Under the pieces are notes generated by a model. It searched no databases, had not been told where the DNA came from, and saw only the letters and a program-made list of their open reading frames with translations. Shown here in pieces: positions 31,778 through 41,614 of a stretch of DNA of 63,192 nt (position 1 is its first letter; each line of letters begins with the position of its first letter). This stretch comes from UBA3700 sp002372775 (lineage in GTDB: Bacteria > Bacillota > Clostridia > Christensenellales > UBA3700). The DNA is taken from positions 1 to 63,192 of the forward strand of contig CAMOIC010000003.1 in assembly GCA_946615965.1 (NCBI GenBank), read 5' to 3'. Both the position numbers and the translations under genes were made by a program.

Positions 31778-32223
31778 TATTTACCTGAATACTCCTTGTC
31801 GTAATAAAGAATTCCATCTAAGTGATCAATCTCATGACAGAAAATTCTGGCAATGAAATGTTCAACTGTAATTTCCTTCTTTGTGCCTTTTCTTGTTTGA
31901 TATTTACAAGTTACTTTATCTGGACGTAAAACATCACATGACTTACCTGGTACAGATAAACATCCTTCTGGTCCAATTTGTTCTCCTGAAGAAGAAACAA
32001 TAACTGGATTAACCATCTCTAAATAAAAGTCTTCAAACCATACGATAACAACTCTTTTTAATATTCCAACTTGAGGAGCAGCAAGGCCAACTCCATCTGC
32101 CTTCTTTAGAGTGTCTTTCATATCGTCTAATAACTTAGCTAATTTATCGTCAAATACTTCTACTTCACGACAACGCTTTCTTAATACTGCATTTCCATCA
32201 ACAACTATATCTCTTAATGCCAT
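31777..32223 (-). CDS. def: Peptide deformylase
   Basis: A 148-residue metal hydrolase removing the N-formyl group from nascent proteins. All three motifs are present: GVGLAAPQVG (44-53), EGCLS with metal-ligand C88, and HEIDH (H130, E131, H134). Short N-terminus, type I-like. It has AGGAG before the ATG, lies 8 bases downstream of priA and overlaps fmt, its functional partner. Confidence 0.96.
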   Translation of the reverse strand: MALRDIVVDGNAVLRKRCREVEVFDDKLAKLLDDMKDTLKKADGVGLAAPQVGILKRVVIVWFEDFYLEMVNPVIVSSSGEQIGPEGCLSVPGKSCDVLRPDKVTCKYQTRKGTKKEITVEHFIARIFCHEIDHLDGILYYDKEYSGK

Positions 32224-32231
32224 ATTATCTC

Positions 32232-34427
32232 CTAAATCATGCTTTGCGGATCTTGTTCAACAAACACGCTAGCATCTTTCTTATCTATTTCATTTAAAAT
32301 ATCATAAAACTCTTTTAGAGTTTCAAGCTCATTTTCTTTACTAATTCTCATGACAATTTGATATCTGAAATTATCTTGAATCTTAGTTATATGAGCTTCT
32401 GAGCCCGCAAGAGAGATGATATGTTTATCTTTCTCTTTTAAAGCTCTAATCTTCATGTATATATCTCGAGCAATCTCTCTAGCTTTTTCCATTTTTTCAT
32501 GTGTAATCATAATTCTTATAATTGACACAAATGGTGGGAAATTAGTAGTCTCACGAATATTAATTTCTCTATTATAAAAGTCCTTGTAACTATAATTCGT
32601 TGCAAATCTATACACATAATTTGCCGGCGAATATGTTTGTAATATTACATGACCTTCTTTATCTGCTCTTCCAGCTCTTCCTGACATTTGAGTAACCAAT
32701 TGGAATGTTCTTTCTGTTGATCTATAGTCTTGTTGATATAAACCAAGATCTGCATCTACAAGTCCAACTAGTGTTACATTACCAAAGTCATGACCTTTTG
32801 CTATCATTTGAGTTCCTACAAGAATTTGTGCTTTGTTATCCGCAAATTCTCTTAAAACCTCAACCATAGCATCTTTCTTAGTTTTTGTTTCAGAATCCAA
32901 TTTTAGGATCTTAACTTCTGGGAAAAGTTTATGTAATTCTTCTACTACAGTTTCTGTTCCCATTTTTCCAAATCCCATTTCGTGTGAATGACAATTTGGA
33001 CACTCAGAAAGCATATTATAACTAGTTCCACAATAATGACACTTCAACTTGTTTTCTTTCTTGTGATAAGTCAAAGAAACTTCACAGTGTTTACATGTTG
33101 GAACATAGCCACATTTTTTACATCTTAAGAAAGAAGAATAGCCAAGTCTATTAATCAAAATCATGGCTTGTTCGCCTCTTTCCATCGTCTTTTTAAGTTC
33201 ATCTTGCATTGCTCTTGAGAACATAGAATTATTTCCGCGAAGGATTTCATCCTTCATATCTATAATCTCAATCTTAGGCAATCCCTTATCAGAGATTCTT
33301 TTATCCATCTTTACAAGCTCATATTCTCCATCTAAAGCCTTCTTGTATGTTTCTATAGAAGGAGTAGCTGAACCTAAAACCACTTTTGCATTATTATATT
33401 GAGCTCTAAATCTAGCAACTTCTAATACTCTATATCTTGGATTTGTCTCGCTAACATAACTTGAATCATGTTCCTCATCTACAACGATTAATCCAACATT
33501 CTGAACAGGCGCAAATATTGCAGATCTAGCACCAACAACAATTCTTGCATCCCCAAGTAATAACTTCTTCCATTCATCAAACTTCTCGCCATCGCTAAGT
33601 CCGCTATGAAGAACAGCTACCTGGTCTCCAAATTCGCCTCTAAAATTCATTAACATTTGAGGTGTTAGTGAAATTTCAGGCACTAGCATAATTGCTGTTT
33701 TTCCTTCCTTTAAGCACTTCTTAATTGCTTGCATATAAACAACAGTTTTTCCTGAACCTGTAACTCCATGTAGTAAAACTACATCTTTACTAGTTGAGAA
33801 GATTGTTTTTATAGCATTCTCTTGTGCAGGTTTTAAATCAACATCTTTTGATTTAACCTCAATATTCTTTAAAGGAACTCTATCTATCTTTTTTAGCTCT
33901 TTTAGAGCTATTTCTTTCTTAATTAGTGTATTAACAGCAGATGCTCCATATAAGAAATTTAATTCACTTAGGAACTTGCCGCCATCTTTTAATTCTTCAA
34001 CAATTTGTAATTGTTTTTCAGATTTTCTTGTAAGCTTTGCCTTTATTTCGTCTAAAGATAAGTTTGGATTTAGCGTTATATAATATCTTGCCAAATCTCT
34101 TACTTTTCCCGTTCTTAATGCAGATGGAATAAATAATCTTAAAACATCAGCATACTTTAAGAAGAATCTTTGTTTCATATAGTGCATTAGTTCCAACATC
34201 TCTGGAGTAAAACACTTATATTCGCCAATTACACTAATTATCTCTTTTAGTTCATACTTGCCATCATAAGTCTCAGCCAAGTCAACACAAAAACCTTCTG
34301 TTTGTGTTTTACCAAAAGGGACAACTACTCTATCTCCTTTTTCTACAACTAATTCATCTGGGATTAAGTAATCAAAAACTCTATCAATATCGTTAGCAGA
34401 TCTATCTATTACTACCTTTGCAATCAT
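32232..34427 (-). CDS. priA: Primosomal replication-restart helicase PriA
   Basis: A 731-residue helicase that restarts stalled forks. The N-terminal 3'-DNA-binding domain (about 1-100) and winged helix are followed by Walker A LLHGVTGSGKT, DEEHD, and a zinc-binding module between motifs IV and V (CKKCGYVPTCKHC ... CHYCG ... CPNC, about 435-480). Motif VI QMSGRAGRA is intact. Length is typical. It overlaps coaBC by four bases. Confidence 0.95.
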   Translation of the reverse strand: MIAKVVIDRSANDIDRVFDYLIPDELVVEKGDRVVVPFGKTQTEGFCVDLAETYDGKYELKEIISVIGEYKCFTPEMLELMHYMKQRFFLKYADVLRLFIPSALRTGKVRDLARYYITLNPNLSLDEIKAKLTRKSEKQLQIVEELKDGGKFLSELNFLYGASAVNTLIKKEIALKELKKIDRVPLKNIEVKSKDVDLKPAQENAIKTIFSTSKDVVLLHGVTGSGKTVVYMQAIKKCLKEGKTAIMLVPEISLTPQMLMNFRGEFGDQVAVLHSGLSDGEKFDEWKKLLLGDARIVVGARSAIFAPVQNVGLIVVDEEHDSSYVSETNPRYRVLEVARFRAQYNNAKVVLGSATPSIETYKKALDGEYELVKMDKRISDKGLPKIEIIDMKDEILRGNNSMFSRAMQDELKKTMERGEQAMILINRLGYSSFLRCKKCGYVPTCKHCEVSLTYHKKENKLKCHYCGTSYNMLSECPNCHSHEMGFGKMGTETVVEELHKLFPEVKILKLDSETKTKKDAMVEVLREFADNKAQILVGTQMIAKGHDFGNVTLVGLVDADLGLYQQDYRSTERTFQLVTQMSGRAGRADKEGHVILQTYSPANYVYRFATNYSYKDFYNREINIRETTNFPPFVSIIRIMITHEKMEKAREIARDIYMKIRALKEKDKHIISLAGSEAHITKIQDNFRYQIVMRISKENELETLKEFYDILNEIDKKDASVFVEQDPQSMI

Positions 34428-35608
34428 AGCTTACTAACTTCATCTAAAATAACTTCTGCAACTTCGCTCTTTTTCATAAGTGGATATTCTTTTGATGTTC
34501 CATCTTTCTTAGCAATAGTTACAATGTTAGTGTCAACATCAAATCCTGCACCTTTTTGAGTAACATCATTTGCTACTACCATATCTGCATTCTTTGACTT
34601 TATTTTCTTTAATGCACTTGCCATAAGATCAGTGGTTTCTGCACAGAAAATAACAAGTTTTCTATTTCCTTTAACCTTTCCAACTTCCTTAGCTATATCT
34701 GGATTCTTTATCAGAGATAAAGTAAGGTTTTCATCTTTAATCTTATTGTCAAATTTATTTTCTACAGCATAATCACTAGGAGCTGCTGCTTTAATAATTA
34801 CATCACACGCTTCGTACGCGCCCATAACAGCATCCAACATTTGCTTTGTTGTTTCTACTGGAATAACGTTTGTTATATACGCTGGAACGTCTACGCTTAC
34901 AAGACCTTTAACAAGAACTACCTCGCCGCCTCTTTTTACAACAGCTTTTGCGATTTCCATTCCCATTTTGCCAGATGATTTATTTGTAATAAATCTTACT
35001 CCATCAATAGGCTCTCTTGTAGCGCCACATGTAATCAATACTTTCTTTCCTTTGAAATCTTGCTTTGGATGAAGAATCTCAACGATATTTGAAACAATAT
35101 CTTGAGGGTCAGCAAGTTTGCCAACACCTACATCACCACAAGCTAAACGACCACAATCTGGGCTAACAAATATAAATCCTCTCTTTTTTAGAGTCTCAAT
35201 ATTTTGTTGAGTGATTGGGTTTAAGAACATGTTTGTGTTCATAGCTGGTGCTATAAGCACAGGACAAGTCATAGCTAACACTGTTGTTGTCAACATATCA
35301 TCTGCAATTCCAGCAGCTAATTTTGCTATTACATTTGCTGTAGCTGGTGCAATAACACAAAGTGACGCTTTCTTTGCAAGTGATATATGTTCAACTTCAA
35401 ATGTTTTCTTAGGTGCAAACATATCTACGCTAACTGGATTTGATGATAATGTTTCAAAAGTAAGTGGTTGAACGAATTCAGCCGCATTCTTTGTCATTAT
35501 TACATCAACATTTGCATTTAGCTTTCTTAAGCGAGAAACAATATCACATGCCTTATAACATGCAATACCGCCACTTACTCCTAGAACTATGTTTTCACCT
35601 TTTAGCAC
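34424..35608 (-). CDS. coaBC: Bifunctional phosphopantothenoylcysteine decarboxylase/synthetase
   Basis: A 394-residue fusion enzyme of coenzyme A synthesis. The N-terminal CoaC half (FMN enzyme, about 1-185) has GGIACYKA, an active-site His region (VEHISLAK) and the substrate motif PAMNTNM. The C-terminal CoaB half (CTP-dependent synthetase, about 188-394) starts KKVLITCGATREPIDGVRFITN and contains the Lys-rich acceptor region. Standard length. It lies two bases after rpoZ and overlaps priA. Confidence 0.95.
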   Translation of the reverse strand: MLKGENIVLGVSGGIACYKACDIVSRLRKLNANVDVIMTKNAAEFVQPLTFETLSSNPVSVDMFAPKKTFEVEHISLAKKASLCVIAPATANVIAKLAAGIADDMLTTTVLAMTCPVLIAPAMNTNMFLNPITQQNIETLKKRGFIFVSPDCGRLACGDVGVGKLADPQDIVSNIVEILHPKQDFKGKKVLITCGATREPIDGVRFITNKSSGKMGMEIAKAVVKRGGEVVLVKGLVSVDVPAYITNVIPVETTKQMLDAVMGAYEACDVIIKAAAPSDYAVENKFDNKIKDENLTLSLIKNPDIAKEVGKVKGNRKLVIFCAETTDLMASALKKIKSKNADMVVANDVTQKGAGFDVDTNIVTIAKKDGTSKEYPLMKKSEVAEVILDEVSKL

Positions 35609-35610
35609 TA

Positions 35611-35808
35611 TTACTCTCCAACTCTAATTTCGATTTCGTCGTTATAAACTTCTTTAGCAGCTAAAGAAATTGACTTCATACCAGAATTCTTTAAAGTATC
35701 TTGTTCCTTTGTTTCTAATTCCTTTGCTCTTTTTGCAACACCAACTACTAATGCATATCTACATGGTGCTTTCTTAATTAACTTGTCGATTGGTGGATCG
35801 ATCATCAT
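35611..35808 (-). CDS. rpoZ: RNA polymerase omega subunit
   Basis: A 65-residue omega subunit. MIDPPIDKLIKKAPCRYALV followed by a helix with AKRAKEL and the ISLAAKEVYNDEI block fits RpoZ, which helps assemble the beta-prime subunit. Two ATG codons lie in tandem (35808 and 35805), overlapping the gmk stop. Conserved position between gmk and coaBC. Confidence 0.92.
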   Translation of the reverse strand: MMIDPPIDKLIKKAPCRYALVVGVAKRAKELETKEQDTLKNSGMKSISLAAKEVYNDEIEIRVGE

Positions 35809-36422
35809 AATGCGTTACCTCCATTTGCTAAATTTTCTATAAATTCTCTATTAATTTTTGCTGAGCATTTTTCAGCTTTAATAATTGACACAACATCTTC
35901 GGCGCTTTCTTGGATATCGTTGTTTACAACAACATAACCATATCTTGTAGCTTGCTTAATTTCTCCAATAGCAGATGTTAATCTTACTCTTAAAGCTTCA
36001 GCAGTTTCGCTACCACGGCCTTTTAATCTTTCCTTTAATACATCCATCGAAGATGGGCATACAAAGATTGATACAGCATCAGGATATTTTCCAAGTACAT
36101 TAAATGCACCTTTAACATCTATTTCTAGAACAACATCCTTGCCTCTATTTAAGTTATCTATTACTTCGCTCTTTAAAGTTCCATAATAGTTTCCGTAATT
36201 ACATTCGTTTTCTAAAAATGCGTCTTGACGGCCAAGTTCAATAAATTCATCAACAGTTTTGAAATGATAATGAACTCCATCAATTTCGCCTGCTCTTGGT
36301 TGTCTTGTAGTAACAGAAACAGATACAGCTAAATTGTCATAACGTTTCTTTACTTCCGCTAAAACTGAGCCCTTTCCTGCTCCGCTTGGTCCAGACAAAA
36401 TAATTAATAAGCCTTTCTTCAT
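35805..36422 (-). CDS. gmk: Guanylate kinase
   Basis: A 205-residue kinase converting GMP to GDP. P-loop LSGPSGAGKGSV near residues 8-19, the GMP-binding TTRQPRAGEIDGVHYHF block (about 38-54), and the lid region with SETAEALRVRL are intact. It follows the yicC gene by 13 bases and overlaps rpoZ by four bases, the standard order except that remA, present between yloC and gmk in Bacillus, is absent. Confidence 0.95.
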   Translation of the reverse strand: MKKGLLIILSGPSGAGKGSVLAEVKKRYDNLAVSVSVTTRQPRAGEIDGVHYHFKTVDEFIELGRQDAFLENECNYGNYYGTLKSEVIDNLNRGKDVVLEIDVKGAFNVLGKYPDAVSIFVCPSSMDVLKERLKGRGSETAEALRVRLTSAIGEIKQATRYGYVVVNNDIQESAEDVVSIIKAEKCSAKINREFIENLANGGNAL

Positions 36423-36435
36423 AATGGTAAATCCT

Positions 36436-37317
36436 TTACTCTATGTTTTGTATTTGTTCTCTAACTTTTTCAATCTCATTCTTTAATGCGATTACATTGT
36501 TAGATACTTCAATGTCATTGCATTTGCTTCCGCAAGTATTTGCTTCTCTATTCATTTCTTGAACAATGAAATCTAATTGCTTTCCTACAATTCCACCCTT
36601 ATTTATTATTTCTGTGAAATGAGCTACGTGACTCTTAAGTCTTTGTATTTCCTCATCAACACAAACCTTATCTGTGTACATAGCGACTTCATTAAGCATT
36701 CTAGCTTCGTCGATATTTACATCTTCTAGCATTTCCTTAATTCTTTCTCTAACTTTAACGAAGTGATTCTCAACCATTCCAGGAGCTGCAGCTTCAATCT
36801 TCTTAACAATTTCGTTAATTGTAGCAACTTTAGATACAACATCCTTTTCCATTGCTACACCTTCTGTTGCTCTCATCTTCTTAATGTTTGCAATAGCAGT
36901 ATTTAGTGCTTCTTCTAAAATGCTTAAAAGTAATTGTTCATCCTCTTCTTTTGGAGAATTCTTTACAACATCTGGTAGAGATAATACCTTGCTTGTTGTT
37001 AAATCATCTTTGATAAAACAATCTGAAGATACTTTCTTGGATGCTTCGATATAAGCGTTGATTAAATCATAATCAAAAGTGATTTGGTTCTTATCTTCTC
37101 TGTTGTCTTCGATATTAACGAAAATATCTACATGGCTTCTTGAGAAGTTCTCTTTCATGTCTTTTCTGATTGTATCTTCTGTGTAAGATAATACCTTTGG
37201 AAGTTTAATAGTTAAATCTAGAAAACGGTGATTTACAGATTTCAATTCTACGGTAATCTTGATACCGTCTTTTTCACAAACACCTTTTCCGTAACCTGTC
37301 ATGCTATTAACAGCCAT
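36436..37317 (-). CDS. YicC/YloC family endoribonuclease
   Basis: A 293-residue protein of the YicC/YloC family, recently characterised endoribonucleases of RNA turnover. The family signature SMTGYGKG (after residue 5) and SVNHRFLD are at the N-terminus. The C-terminal DUF1732 region has GKQLDFIVQEMNREANTCGSKCND. The start is the ATG at 37317, preceded by GAGGTG; the frame reaches a GTG at 37323. It is the first gene of the gmk–rpe operon and has a good extended -10 promoter upstream. Confidence 0.9.
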   Translation of the reverse strand: MAVNSMTGYGKGVCEKDGIKITVELKSVNHRFLDLTIKLPKVLSYTEDTIRKDMKENFSRSHVDIFVNIEDNREDKNQITFDYDLINAYIEASKKVSSDCFIKDDLTTSKVLSLPDVVKNSPKEEDEQLLLSILEEALNTAIANIKKMRATEGVAMEKDVVSKVATINEIVKKIEAAAPGMVENHFVKVRERIKEMLEDVNIDEARMLNEVAMYTDKVCVDEEIQRLKSHVAHFTEIINKGGIVGKQLDFIVQEMNREANTCGSKCNDIEVSNNVIALKNEIEKVREQIQNIE

Positions 37318-37348
37318 AAACACCTCGTTGTTAAATTATGTAACTTGT

Positions 37349-37377
37349 ATAATACCACAAGCACATAAAATTAACAA
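37349..37377 (-). promoter_or_regulatory. Promoter of the yicC–rpe operon
   Basis: TTGTTA (37372-37377), 17 bases, then TATTAT (37349-37354) preceded by TGG (extended -10). It lies about 32 bases before the yicC ATG and should drive ten or more genes. Confidence 0.6.
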
Positions 37378-37406
37378 GCGCGTGAGCATAAATATATTTA
37401 TATAAA

Positions 37407-39353
37407 TTAGCCCTTAATTAGCGCGAAAAGTTGCGCCTCATCAATAATTTCAATGCCTAATTTCTTAGCCTTGTCTAGCTTAGAACCTGCGTCTTCGCCG
37501 GCTACTACTAAATTAACTGCTTTTGAAACAGAATCAAAACATGAACCACCATTAGCCTCAATCAGTTCTTTGGCTTGAGATCTCTTTAATGTTGGAAGTG
37601 ATCCTGTTAATACAACCTTCTTTCCAACTAAGGCACCTGATGCTACCGCCTTTTCTTCGATAACAACGCCCCTTTCAAGAAGGATATTTAAGTGTTCAAC
37701 ATTCTTTTCATTTTGGAAATAATCAACAACTCCTTGAGCCATAATATCTCCAAAATCTTCGATAGAAAGTAATTGTTCTTTTGTCGCTGCAATTACACCA
37801 TCTAAAGTCTTAAATTCATCAGCAAGTTGCTTAGCTGATTTCTTACCAATATTTGGAATTCCAATTGCAAATAAAAGCTTATCTAATGTTGTGTGTCTAC
37901 TATCTTGTATAGCCTTAATTGTATTAGAAATTTTCTTATCTTTGAATGAGTCAAGACCTGTTAGGTCTTCTTCTGTTAAAGAATAGATATCTGTATAGTT
38001 TGAAACCTTACCTTCTCTGTATAACAATTCTAGTGTTTTTTCAGACAAACCTTCTATGTCCATCGCGTCGCGTGACACAAAGTGTGACAACGCTGATATT
38101 ATAGCTGGAGCACAGTTCTTATTTGTGCATTTTACAAACACACCTTGCCACTCAACAGGAGAGCCACAAGCTGGACAAATTGTTGGAGCTTCTATCTCTT
38201 TAGAATCCTTTGTATGCTCAGCAATACCTGTGATTTCAGGAATTACATCATTTGATCTTCTGATGAAAACTCTACTATTAATTTTTATATCCTTTCTCTT
38301 AATTTCGCTAATGTTAGACAATGTTGCTCTAGAGACAGTAACACCTGCTAAATCTACAGGATCAAGAACAGCGATTGGATTTAATTTTCCAGTTCTAGAT
38401 ACTTGCCAAATTACATCTCTTAATGTAGTTGTAACTTCTTCTGCTGGGAACTTAAATGCAATAGCCCATTTTGGGAATTTTTCAGTAAATCCGTATTCTT
38501 CTCTTGTGTTAACATCGTTAATCTTAACAACAGCTCCATCGATTAAAAAGTCCAAATTTGGCCTCTTTTCAAGGATGTCATCAAGTCCTTGAAGTAGTTC
38601 ATCTTTAGTTGAAATTAGTCTATAAAAATCTGATGTTTTAAATTTATTTTCCTTAAGGAAATCTATCATTTCTTTTCCTGTTTGGAATCTAACACCAGGA
38701 ATATAATTTACGTTATAACAAATAACTTCTAACTTTCTTTCTGCAGTTACTTTTGGATCAAGATTTCTAATAGCTCCGGCAACACCATTTCTTGCGTTCT
38801 TTAATGGAGTAACATCCTCTCTTGCATTGTACTTTGCAAGTTCTGAAAGAAGCATAATTCCCTCTCCCTGAACTTCAAGTTGACCTTTGTAAGCAATAGA
38901 CAATGGTACACATCTAATGGTCTTAACTTGCTCTGTTACATCCTCACCTTCGATACCATTTCCTCTTGTTGCTGCTCTTACTAATTTGCCATCTTCATAT
39001 AACATATTGATGGTTAAACCATCAAACTTGTATTCTAGACTTACTTCAGGCATCTTGTTATGGTTAGCTGAAATTAGCTTATCTAACCACTCATTCATAG
39101 CTTCTTTAGTTTGACATTTATCTAAAGAATATAGCCTTCCTAAGTGCTTTACTGTATTAAACTTTTTTAGGACTACATCGCCAACTCTCTTTGTAGGAGA
39201 ATCATCAAGGACCACACCACTTGCCTTTTCTAAAGCCAATAACTCGTCATATAATCTATCGTATTCAACGTCTGAAACGGTTGGATTATCTAAAGTGTAA
39301 TATTGATAAGCATATTCGTTTAATTGCTTTACAAGCTCGTGCATTCTATCCAT
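37407..39353 (-). CDS. ligA: NAD-dependent DNA ligase
   Basis: A 648-residue ligase sealing nicks at Okazaki junctions and repair gaps. The adenylation Lys is K109 in LEYKFDGL (KxDG). It has an N-terminal Ia domain, an OB fold, a four-Cys zinc finger (CPACGSPVEW ... CTNKNC), helix-hairpin-helix repeats and a C-terminal BRCT domain. Slightly shorter than E. coli LigA (671) but complete. It lies 12 bases downstream of pcrA, a common pair in Bacillota. Confidence 0.96.
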   Translation of the reverse strand: MDRMHELVKQLNEYAYQYYTLDNPTVSDVEYDRLYDELLALEKASGVVLDDSPTKRVGDVVLKKFNTVKHLGRLYSLDKCQTKEAMNEWLDKLISANHNKMPEVSLEYKFDGLTINMLYEDGKLVRAATRGNGIEGEDVTEQVKTIRCVPLSIAYKGQLEVQGEGIMLLSELAKYNAREDVTPLKNARNGVAGAIRNLDPKVTAERKLEVICYNVNYIPGVRFQTGKEMIDFLKENKFKTSDFYRLISTKDELLQGLDDILEKRPNLDFLIDGAVVKINDVNTREEYGFTEKFPKWAIAFKFPAEEVTTTLRDVIWQVSRTGKLNPIAVLDPVDLAGVTVSRATLSNISEIKRKDIKINSRVFIRRSNDVIPEITGIAEHTKDSKEIEAPTICPACGSPVEWQGVFVKCTNKNCAPAIISALSHFVSRDAMDIEGLSEKTLELLYREGKVSNYTDIYSLTEEDLTGLDSFKDKKISNTIKAIQDSRHTTLDKLLFAIGIPNIGKKSAKQLADEFKTLDGVIAATKEQLLSIEDFGDIMAQGVVDYFQNEKNVEHLNILLERGVVIEEKAVASGALVGKKVVLTGSLPTLKRSQAKELIEANGGSCFDSVSKAVNLVVAGEDAGSKLDKAKKLGIEIIDEAQLFALIKG

Positions 39354-39365
39354 AATCTTTTCCCC

Positions 39366-41558
39366 TTATTCTATCCTTGTTATTGGCGCTAATCGAAGAT
39401 TAAACTTCTTTACACCTAGTCCTTCAAACTTAATATCTGCATTTTCACCAGTAATCTCTAAAATTACGCCCTCACCAAATCTTGTATGATTAACTTTTTG
39501 GCCGACTTTAAATCCTGAAATATCTTTACTTGAACCACTAATATTTGGAGATGGCTTTGCAAAAGCAGGTGTTGGCTTTGCCACCTTTAAGAAATCTAAT
39601 TTCTTTGCTCTTGTGTATATATCGTCATCGTCAATAGATATAAACTTAGTACGATTAATAAGTTCGGCTTCCTTTAAGAATGTCGATGGAACTGATCTTT
39701 CACGCTTTCCAAATCTAAATCTTGATGAGGCATATGTTGTATATAATCTTTCCATTGCTCTTGTTACAGCAACGTACATAATTCTTCTTTCTTCTTCAAG
39801 GTCACTTTCCGATTCAGCTCTCAATATTGGGAATAAACCATCCTCAAGTCCAACTATAAATACAACCTTGAATTCTAGACCCTTTACACCATGAACAGTT
39901 GCCAAAGTTAATACATTAGTATTAAGAGGGTCGTCTTTATCATCAGATGCAACAAGTGTGACAGATTGCAAATACTCAGATAAAGATACGTTTGGATTGT
40001 CTTTTACAAACTCTTTTACAGAAGTTAATAATTGGTCAATATTCTCTAATCTATCTAAGTCTTCTTCCTTTTCTTTATCATATACTTGAGTGAAATCTAC
40101 AACCTCATTTACATAGTCAAACAAATCGTCTAATGGTAAATCAAGCTTACTTGTTATTGCATTTACAACAGAAGCAAACAATGCCATTTTAGACTCTATA
40201 GCCTTTGGAAGATTTAAAGAAGGAAGTACTCTAATACCCTCTAATAAACTTAGTCCCCTTGCCTGACATGCTTCTCTTAACTTCTCAATTGCGCCATCGC
40301 CAATACCACGTTTTGGTAAATTAATAATTCTAAGCAAATTCTCTTCATCTTTTGGATTTGCCATAATTTGCAAATAAGCTAAGAAATCTTTGATTTCTTT
40401 TCTATCATAGAATTTATGTCCACCAATCAATCTGTACGGGATACTATACAAGTTTAATTTCTCTTCAAATGGTCTTGTAATAGACGATGTTCTGACAAGT
40501 ATAGCAAAGTCCTTTGGCTCGTAATTGTTATGCTTTATAAGACCGTTAATTTGGCCTAAAACATAATCTGCTTCTTCCATTTCGTCATAGCATTCTTTAC
40601 ACTCTACTCTAACGCCATCTGCAGAATCAGTCCATAAAGTCTTTCCCATTCTTTGAGTATTAACTTCAATGATTTTATTAGCGACATTTAATATGTTTTT
40701 TGTAGATCTATAATTGCGTTGTAATTTAAATACTTGGCAACCAGCAAATTGCTCTTTGAACTTCTTAATATTTGTATAGTCAGCACCACGCCATCCGTAG
40801 ATACTTTGATCATCATCACCAACCACGAAAACGTTTTGATATTTCATACCAAGCATTCTTAAAAGTAGGTATTGGATTTTGTTTGTATCTTGGAATTCAT
40901 CTACGTGAATATACTTATATTTTTCTTGATATTTATATAGAACTTCAGGGTGATTTACAAACAATTTTACTACTAAAAGTAGTAAATCATCGAAATCTAC
41001 AGCGTTATTCTTTTCAAGTTGTTCTTGATAATCCGCATATGCTCTAACTATTAAATCGCCTCTTGGATTCAACATAATTCTAGACCTATATTGGATAGGA
41101 TCAAAACCATAATTCTTTGCATATGATATATGTGATCTTACTTCTTTAACAAGGCTCTTCTTTTTATCATCCTCAAGCTCATATCCTTTTAAAATTCTTG
41201 TTACAAGCTTGTTTGAATTATCGTCGTCATATATTGAGAAGTTCTTAGTATAAACACCTAATGCTTCTATATCTTGTCTTAGAATTCTTGTACAGAACGA
41301 GTGGAAAGTAGAAATTTGAAGTCCTGTATAACCCGTAACCTTTTCTATTCTTTCTTGCATCTCTTTTGCGGCCTTATTTGTAAATGTAATAGCAAGTATT
41401 GAATAAGGACTTACACCTTTCTCAATTAAGTGTGCAATTCTATATGTTAAGACTCTTGTCTTACCACTTCCTGCACCTGCTAAAACTAATACTGGACCTT
41501 CTGTACAATAAACAGGTTTTAACTGTTCTTCATTTAACAATTTTTCGTAATCTATCAT
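39366..41558 (-). CDS. pcrA: ATP-dependent helicase PcrA/UvrD
   Basis: A 730-residue superfamily-1A helicase. Walker A AGAGSGKT (27-34), VDEFQDTN (motif II), GDDDQSIYGWRGAD (motif III) and a C-terminal Tudor-like RNA polymerase-interaction module (GQKVNHTRFGEGVIL) identify PcrA. It lies 12 bases upstream of ligA. The ATG has no Shine–Dalgarno; a perfect TATAAT lies ten bases before it. Confidence 0.95.
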   Translation of the reverse strand: MIDYEKLLNEEQLKPVYCTEGPVLVLAGAGSGKTRVLTYRIAHLIEKGVSPYSILAITFTNKAAKEMQERIEKVTGYTGLQISTFHSFCTRILRQDIEALGVYTKNFSIYDDDNSNKLVTRILKGYELEDDKKKSLVKEVRSHISYAKNYGFDPIQYRSRIMLNPRGDLIVRAYADYQEQLEKNNAVDFDDLLLLVVKLFVNHPEVLYKYQEKYKYIHVDEFQDTNKIQYLLLRMLGMKYQNVFVVGDDDQSIYGWRGADYTNIKKFKEQFAGCQVFKLQRNYRSTKNILNVANKIIEVNTQRMGKTLWTDSADGVRVECKECYDEMEEADYVLGQINGLIKHNNYEPKDFAILVRTSSITRPFEEKLNLYSIPYRLIGGHKFYDRKEIKDFLAYLQIMANPKDEENLLRIINLPKRGIGDGAIEKLREACQARGLSLLEGIRVLPSLNLPKAIESKMALFASVVNAITSKLDLPLDDLFDYVNEVVDFTQVYDKEKEEDLDRLENIDQLLTSVKEFVKDNPNVSLSEYLQSVTLVASDDKDDPLNTNVLTLATVHGVKGLEFKVVFIVGLEDGLFPILRAESESDLEEERRIMYVAVTRAMERLYTTYASSRFRFGKRERSVPSTFLKEAELINRTKFISIDDDDIYTRAKKLDFLKVAKPTPAFAKPSPNISGSSKDISGFKVGQKVNHTRFGEGVILEITGENADIKFEGLGVKKFNLRLAPITRIE

Positions 41559-41568
41559 AACATTGAAT

Positions 41569-41574
41569 ATTATA
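41569..41574 (-). promoter_or_regulatory. -10 element close to the pcrA start
   Basis: TATAAT on the minus strand, ten bases before the pcrA ATG, predicting a leader of three or four bases. No convincing -35 partner. Confidence 0.35.
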
Positions 41575-41614
41575 ACATAACCATGTTAATTAAACTATGT
41601 TTAAAATGGTGATT

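Noticed and set aside
38056..38592. A 178-codon plus-strand ORF inside ligA
   Set aside because: It is antisense to the conserved ligA frame, has no ribosome-binding site and no recognisable product; it is a coding shadow.
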